From the NCBI GenBank assembly GCA_035699745.1, contig DASSPH010000060.1, positions 1-64,000 of the forward strand: a DNA stretch of 64,000 nucleotides, in the 5' to 3' direction. The notes under the pieces are model-generated. The model saw nothing but the letters and a program-made list of their open reading frames with translations. It did no database searches and was not told where the DNA came from. Of the stretch, positions 63,551 through 64,000 are shown in pieces. How positions within the stretch are numbered: position 1 is the first letter of the stretch; every line of letters begins with the position of its first letter. Source of the stretch: Vicinamibacterales bacterium (GTDB lineage: Bacteria > Acidobacteriota > Vicinamibacteria > Vicinamibacterales > 2-12-FULL-66-21). The translations under genes were made by a program, and so were the position numbers.

Positions 63551-63678
63551 ATTCCCTCCTGCGGCAGCCACGCAGAGGTGCCGCCGACCGCCGGAGAGTA
63601 GCGAGCGGGATGGCCGCGGGTCTTGGGGAAGCTGTGGAGCTGTGATGTGAATTCCGTGGGGACCCGTAAAATGGCCCG

Positions 63679-64000
63679 GTGACCTACCGCTTCGGCGAGT
63701 TCGTGCTCGACGGCCGCACGCGGCGCCTGCTTCGTGCCGGCGAGGAGCGCCATGTCTCGCCCAAGGCGTTCGATCTCCTCCTGACGCTGGTCGAGAACCG
63801 CGCGCAGGCGATGTCGAAGGCGGACCTGCTGCAGAAGCTGTGGCCGTCCACCTACGTGCAGGAGACCAACCTCGCCGGCCTCGTCGCGGAGCTGCGCCAG
63901 GCGCTCGACGATTCGGCGGAGGATCCGATCTTCATCCGGACGCTGCACCGGTTCGGATACTGGTTCATCGGCGCGATCGACGAAGACGCGGCGCGCCGCG
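63679..64000 (+). CDS. Winged-helix (OmpR-type) protein, truncated by the window end
   Basis: The first 107 codons encode a complete OmpR-type winged helix: YRFGEFVLDGRTRRLLR at the N-terminus, HVSPKAFDLLLTLVENR, the recognition helix in TYVQETNLAGLVAELRQ, and FIRTLHRFGYWF. The output domain is outside the window; by analogy with the other winged-helix genes here it will be a propeller or TPR array. TAAAAT (63667-63672) ends 6 nt before the GTG, with no ribosome-binding site, pointing to a leaderless mRNA. Confidence 0.82.
   Translation, partial: MTYRFGEFVLDGRTRRLLRAGEERHVSPKAFDLLLTLVENRAQAMSKADLLQKLWPSTYVQETNLAGLVAELRQALDDSAEDPIFIRTLHRFGYWFIGAIDEDAARR

Noticed and set aside
1-64000. tRNA, rRNA, CRISPR arrays, transposases, phage or toxin-antitoxin genes
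   Set aside because: None could be recognised by eye. Short tandem repeats such as the one at 8695 lack spacer structure, and no transposase or integrase motif is seen.

Overview
This window is GC-rich DNA packed with genes on both strands, and it most resembles an acidobacterium, probably of the Vicinamibacteria type. That placement is inferred from gene families rather than from any marker gene. The pointers are an orphan MacB/FtsX-type permease of the acidobacterial duplicated kind, several OmpR-type winged-helix domains fused to TolB-like propellers or TPR repeats, an ECF sigma factor next to a Ser/Thr kinase with TPR repeats, and a CheB/CheR/histidine-kinase fusion. No rRNA, tRNA, CRISPR array, IS element or phage gene was recognised.

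Layout. 0-8.5 kb: an AtuA-type gene pair, a PhyH oxygenase, an LCM-type methyltransferase, two winged-helix regulators and a Crp/Fnr regulator. 8.9-14 kb: a response regulator and a large CheB-CheR-PAS-kinase-receiver hybrid. 14-23.5 kb: a creatininase-like protein, a winged-helix/TPR regulator, a secreted lipase-like hydrolase, the remnant of a serine hydrolase, an AraC regulator with a tiny membrane protein behind it, and a P450-monooxygenase pair divergent from an ArsR-type regulator. 23.6-33.1 kb: an orphan ABC permease, an AraC regulator and a TolC-adaptor-RND efflux operon. 33.1-36.2 kb: a methyltransferase with an in-frame UGA, a LysR regulator and an MFS transporter. 36.4-42 kb: a DEAD-box helicase, a VIT-family transporter, and the kinase and sigma-factor pair. 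42-49.2 kb: a lipoprotein, a six-gene run (two small membrane proteins, ApbE, a ferric-reductase-like haem protein, response regulator, histidine kinase), a phosphoesterase and an NhaA-like antiporter. 49.2-56.2 kb: a Cus-type metal efflux operon on the minus strand. 56.3-59.4 kb: an arsenic-related group (ArsC, MarR, ArsN) that ends in a recombination scar against an MpaB-like gene. 59.5-64 kb: ispH, a cytochrome c/PQQ dehydrogenase, a vanadium haloperoxidase-like protein and the start of another winged-helix protein.

The most striking observation is the methyltransferase at 33087-33875 (minus). Its reading frame is interrupted by one UGA where related ArsM-like enzymes are expected to carry a cysteine, and family-like sequence continues in the same frame for 57 more codons. 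A perfect 8-bp hairpin with a GGA loop lies 17 nt after the UGA, which fits the bacterial SECIS rules. I read it as a probable selenoprotein. It is transcribed away from a LysR gene, and an identical 17-bp LysR-type site lies upstream of both the methyltransferase and the MFS gene, so the three genes look like one regulated detoxification module.

Two further themes run through the window. About ten genes have a -10-like TANNNT box 5-7 nt before the start codon and no ribosome-binding site, which suggests leaderless mRNAs. In addition, several regulatory palindromes sit inside well-formed promoters (MpaB/ispH, MarR, orphan permease).
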